64,000 bases of DNA from Cloacibacterium caeni (GTDB lineage Bacteria > Bacteroidota > Bacteroidia > Flavobacteriales > Weeksellaceae). Under the pieces are notes generated by a model. That model searched no databases and had not been told where the DNA came from. It saw only the letters and a program-made list of their open reading frames with translations. Positions 62,820 through 64,000 of the stretch are shown in pieces; the first letter of the stretch is position 1, and each line of letters opens with the position of its first letter. The stretch spans positions 1,302,001-1,366,000 of the forward strand of contig NZ_OU015321.1 of NCBI RefSeq assembly GCF_907163105.1. Direction: 5' to 3'. A program made the translations under genes and the position numbers.

Positions 62820-63458
62820 TTAATCTGCCAATAAATTAAGATTGGCAACCGCTTGAATTAATTTAGGAAGCGAATGGGTTTCTGTTTTTCGATAGATATT
62901 TTTTCGGTGGGTTTCTACAGTACTTTCGCTGATGAATAATGCATTAGAAATCTCTTTATTGGTAAGTCCGTCGATCATTAATTTCACGATTTGTTTTTCG
63001 CGGGCCGTCAATATGATTTGCGGATAATCGATGATTTTTCGCTTAAATTGGTTCAAAGCCATTTCTGCTTCTTCGCTGAGGTGAATGTATCCCAACTGTA
63101 CATCCTGCAACGCTTTTACCAAATCTTGTCTGTTGACATTTTTGGAAAGATAACCTTCAATTTTTATTTTTTCAACCAATTCATAAACTACTTTCGGATC
63201 ACAATTCATCGATAGAATAATGATTTTAAGATTGGGGAACTCTTGTTTCAGGACTTTTGCACATTCGAATCCGTTCATCGTGGGCATCATTAAATCCATC
63301 AACAATAAATCCGGATTGATCTTTGCTTCTCGCATATCCAGCAAAAAATCACAGGCATCCGTATAGGTTTTCAGAATCGCAATATTTTTCTCCAAACCGA
63401 GAAGCATTTCGATTCCATCAATTATAATCTGGTGATCATCAACTATGGCAATTTTCAT
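62820..63458 (-). CDS. NarL/FixJ-type response regulator
   Basis: 212 residues from the ATG at 63458 (MKIAIVDDHQIIIDGIEMLLGLEK). Receiver domain: acidic pair DD at residues 7-8, phospho-acceptor Asp in LLLMDLMMPTMNGFE, switch Ser in IIILSM and Lys in YLSKNV. C-terminal LuxR helix-turn-helix: LTAREKQIVKLMIDGLTNKEISNALFISESTVETHRKNIYRK. It works with the kinase encoded 10 bp upstream. The split secreted-protein gene next to it may or may not be a target. Confidence 0.94.
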   Translation of the reverse strand: MKIAIVDDHQIIIDGIEMLLGLEKNIAILKTYTDACDFLLDMREAKINPDLLLMDLMMPTMNGFECAKVLKQEFPNLKIIILSMNCDPKVVYELVEKIKIEGYLSKNVNRQDLVKALQDVQLGYIHLSEEAEMALNQFKRKIIDYPQIILTAREKQIVKLMIDGLTNKEISNALFISESTVETHRKNIYRKTETHSLPKLIQAVANLNLLAD

Positions 63459-63468
63459 AGGAAAATAA

Positions 63469-64000
63469 TTAGACGATTGGTATTTCAATAAAAACTTTTG
63501 TACCGCGATCTGCAGCGCTGTCAATTCGCATTTTTCCTTTCAGCATTTCAATCCTCGCTTTCATATTTTGCAGGCCTATTCCATCTTTATTTTCCGTAAT
63601 TTTTAAAGGATTGAAACCTTTGCCATTGTCTTTAATCTCTGTGGTAATTTTTTTATCAGACTGTATCACGGAAATATCGATTTTATCGGCTCCCGAATGT
63701 TTAACCGTATTGTTGATGCATTCCTGAATAATCCTGTAGAGCGTCACCTGAATATTTTGATCGACTTCGGTTTCAAGGCCTTCAATTTGCAGATTAACAG
63801 CGAGTTTCGGCGTTGATGTCTTCTCGATGAGGTCTCTCAAGGCATTGGTCAAAGAATTTTTAATCAACATATTCGGCATCATCTGATGCGAAAGCGTACG
63901 AACATCCGCAATGGCATCCGAAAGAATATTCGATATTTTCTGAGTGATGTTTTTAAAATTTTCCGGATTGTCTTTGTATTCATTCAACACACTCACATTC
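63469..64000 (-). CDS. Sensor histidine kinase, C-terminal part (5' end outside the window)
   Basis: About 177 codons, open to the window edge. Helix after the phosphorylated histidine (LSDAIADVRTLSHQMMPNML), then the HATPase domain with the N box IIQECINNTVKHSGA, G1 DNGKGF and G2 GIGLQNMKARIEML. This is the NarL/DesK (HisKA_3) group. The phosphorylated histidine itself and any sensor domain lie beyond the right edge. Adjacent to its response regulator. Confidence 0.9.
   Translation of the reverse strand, partial: NVSVLNEYKDNPENFKNITQKISNILSDAIADVRTLSHQMMPNMLIKNSLTNALRDLIEKTSTPKLAVNLQIEGLETEVDQNIQVTLYRIIQECINNTVKHSGADKIDISVIQSDKKITTEIKDNGKGFNPLKITENKDGIGLQNMKARIEMLKGKMRIDSAADRGTKVFIEIPIV

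Overview
The window is low-GC DNA from a member of the Bacteroidota, most likely a flavobacterium of the Weeksellaceae (Chryseobacterium/Cloacibacterium type). The evidence is PorQ and two proteins with type IX secretion tails, an RteC-type regulator, Bacteroidetes tyrosine integrases, a fused CcsBA, A-rich sequences before start codons, and promoters of the Bacteroidetes form TTG-N(about 20)-TAnnTTTG.

Layout. 1-11461 is an integrative element lying against the 3' end of a tRNA-Ser(UGA) gene. It carries a type IC restriction-modification operon (hsdM-rhuM-hsdS-hsdR) strikingly like that of the enterobacterial plasmid R124, a DnaC-like ATPase, a winged-helix replication-type protein, a helix-turn-helix protein, RteC and the integrase. 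From 11.6 to 29.9 kb is core chromosome: trxB-crcB, yitT, holA, an Lrp regulator, ccsBA, ftsK, a LolA-like protein, an LptF/G permease, pyrH-frr and porQ. A two-gene ATPase plus TOPRIM-like module of defence type (30.0-31.9 kb) sits between porQ and cmk. From 32.1 to 50 kb is core again: cmk, a YtxH-type envelope stress cluster with MscS, a lipid kinase, an rRNA methyltransferase, a BamA/TamA-like protein, an M28 peptidase, clpS, a CNNM transporter and an ATP synthase operon (atpZ, a membrane protein, atpB-E-F-H-A-G) that lacks atpD and atpC.

The most interesting region is 50.2-53.85 kb, which reads as a small chromosomal integron. A XerC/IntI-like recombinase gene points left. Right of its 5' end lie a promoter of Bacteroidetes form and a GTTATGCG core. 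Four cassette-like units follow, and the first bases of each are complementary to its last bases (for example GTTATCTGC ... GCAGATAAC). They are separated by imperfect hairpins bounded by ..AAC and GTT... The cassettes carry a cysteine-rich small protein in reverse orientation, a small protein plus a lipoprotein, no gene at all, and a DUF5694/TraB-like lipoprotein.

From 54 to 64 kb are two paralogous secreted ELWxxDGT-repeat proteins with nearly identical C-terminal halves, a small lipoprotein, a secreted protein gene cut in two by a 1.33-kb IS4-family element with a 14-bp target duplication, and a NarL/DesK-type response regulator and kinase (the latter cut by the window edge).

Other signals: a promoter-hairpin-U-tract arrangement at 43.7 kb that looks like an unannotated small RNA; a 103-bp tandem array made of copies of the 3' end of a cupin gene; GGGCTTTAGCCC REP hairpins; and an interspersed repeat found in frame inside two coding regions.
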